Positions 5,284-5,466 of a DNA stretch of 5,466 nucleotides are shown here, one piece after another. A model generated the notes under the pieces. That model had not been told where the DNA came from. It made no database searches and saw only the letters and a list, made by a program, of their open reading frames with translations. The number at the start of each line of letters is the position of its first letter. Positions within the stretch are counted from its first letter, which is position 1. The stretch lies in assembly GCA_002410325.1 (NCBI GenBank), contig DHRK01000023.1, positions 1 to 5,466 of the forward strand, read 5' to 3'. The stretch is from Syntrophomonas sp. UBA5314 (GTDB lineage: Bacteria > Bacillota > Syntrophomonadia > Syntrophomonadales > Syntrophomonadaceae). A program made the translations under genes and the position numbers.

Positions 5284-5376
5284 ATGGATCCCAGGAAAGC
5301 ACTCTTGAAATTAACTGGATTACTTGTGACATTAGCTGTAGTGATAGCTGTCGTAATATTCGTTTTATATTATTGA
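5284..5376 (+). CDS. Small single-helix membrane protein (30 residues)
   Basis: ATG at 5284 to TGA at 5374-5376 encodes 30 residues. A short basic N-terminus (MDPRKALLK) is followed by an unbroken hydrophobic stretch at about 10-30, rich in Val, Leu, Ile and Ala and ending FVLYY. A strong ribosome binding site (GGGGGGAG, 5267-5274) lies 9 bases before the ATG, which is what makes this tiny frame credible. The positive end followed by one helix predicts an N-in single-pass inner membrane peptide. It lies 63 bases after the MBL gene on the same strand and faces the leftward gene at the window's end. No known family is recognised. It could be a regulatory membrane peptide or a hydrophobic type I toxin-like peptide, but no antisense RNA is visible. 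Base composition is more AT-rich than in the upstream genes. Confidence 0.6.
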   Translation: MDPRKALLKLTGLLVTLAVVIAVVIFVLYY

Positions 5377-5384
5377 GATTGAGC

Positions 5385-5396
5385 AGTACTAGTACT
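5385..5396. repeat. Perfect 12-bp palindrome at the convergent gene junction
   Basis: AGTACTAGTACT is its own reverse complement. It lies 8 bases after the stop of the small membrane protein gene and contains the TAG stop (5389-5391) of the leftward partial gene. The short hairpin it could form (4-bp stem, CTAG loop) is too weak for a terminator; a dimeric binding site or chance are alternatives. Confidence 0.35.
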
Positions 5397-5466
5397 CTGT
5401 TAACTCTAATTCTTGTATTACTCGTCGGTTAAATTTTCGCATAACTGCGTTGTCGTCAATCGCAAT
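5389..5466 (-). CDS. C-terminal end of an unidentified leftward gene (partial)
   Basis: On the minus strand the frame entering from the right edge is open for 25 codons and ends in TAG at 5389-5391. The other two minus frames stop early. The tail contains DDNAVMRKFNRRVIQELEL, an amphipathic, charged helix-like sequence with ordinary amino-acid content. The DNA is AT-richer than in the central genes. It is too short to assign to a family; transposase, integrase or regulatory proteins are all possible. It converges on the small membrane protein gene with 12 bases between stops. That it is a real gene is an inference from frame and composition. Confidence 0.45.
   Translation of the reverse strand: MAIDDNAVMRKFNRRVIQELELTEY

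Overview
The window looks like chromosomal DNA from a Gram-positive anaerobe-type Firmicute (Clostridia, possibly Peptococcaceae-like). This rests on strong AGGAGG/GGGAGG ribosome binding sites, moderate GC, the family mix (DUF1648 membrane protein, stalk-type copper-amine-oxidase-like repeat on a papain-like protease, UspA) and short intergenic gaps. It is an inference; nothing here fixes the genus. There are no rRNA or tRNA genes, no CRISPR array and no complete mobile element.

Left part (1-1661). The first ~110 bases hold a broken reading frame encoding a sigma-70 region-4-like helix-turn-helix. Two minus-strand genes follow, apparently an operon: a four-helix DUF1648 membrane protein (986-1507), then a DUF2889 protein (135-953). 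A hairpin at the stop of the first could tune expression of the second. The AT-rich stretch 1508-1661 is a divergent promoter region with a TATAAT box facing each way.

Middle (1662-3645). Rightward genes encode a membrane-anchored protein with TolB/WD40-like beta-propeller repeats and a C1A papain-like cysteine protease with a C-terminal stalk (copper amine oxidase N-like) repeat. The protease gene ends in tandem stops and a good intrinsic terminator.

Right part (3646-5466). A single-domain ATP-binding-type UspA gene (3933-4370) with a plausible promoter is followed by an MBL-fold hydrolase gene (4486-5220). The hydrolase has lost two ligands of one zinc site while keeping the other. Its start overlaps the stop of a possible 13-15 codon leader ORF. 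Next come a 30-residue single-helix membrane protein (5284-5376), and the C-terminal end of a leftward gene that runs off the window, in noticeably AT-richer DNA.

The genes do not form an obvious pathway. The most interesting items are the selective zinc-site change in the MBL protein, its overlapping leader ORF, the apparently non-secreted protease-stalk fusion, the possible internal duplication in the DUF2889 protein, and the tiny membrane protein. I see no convincing evidence of a wholly new multi-gene system.
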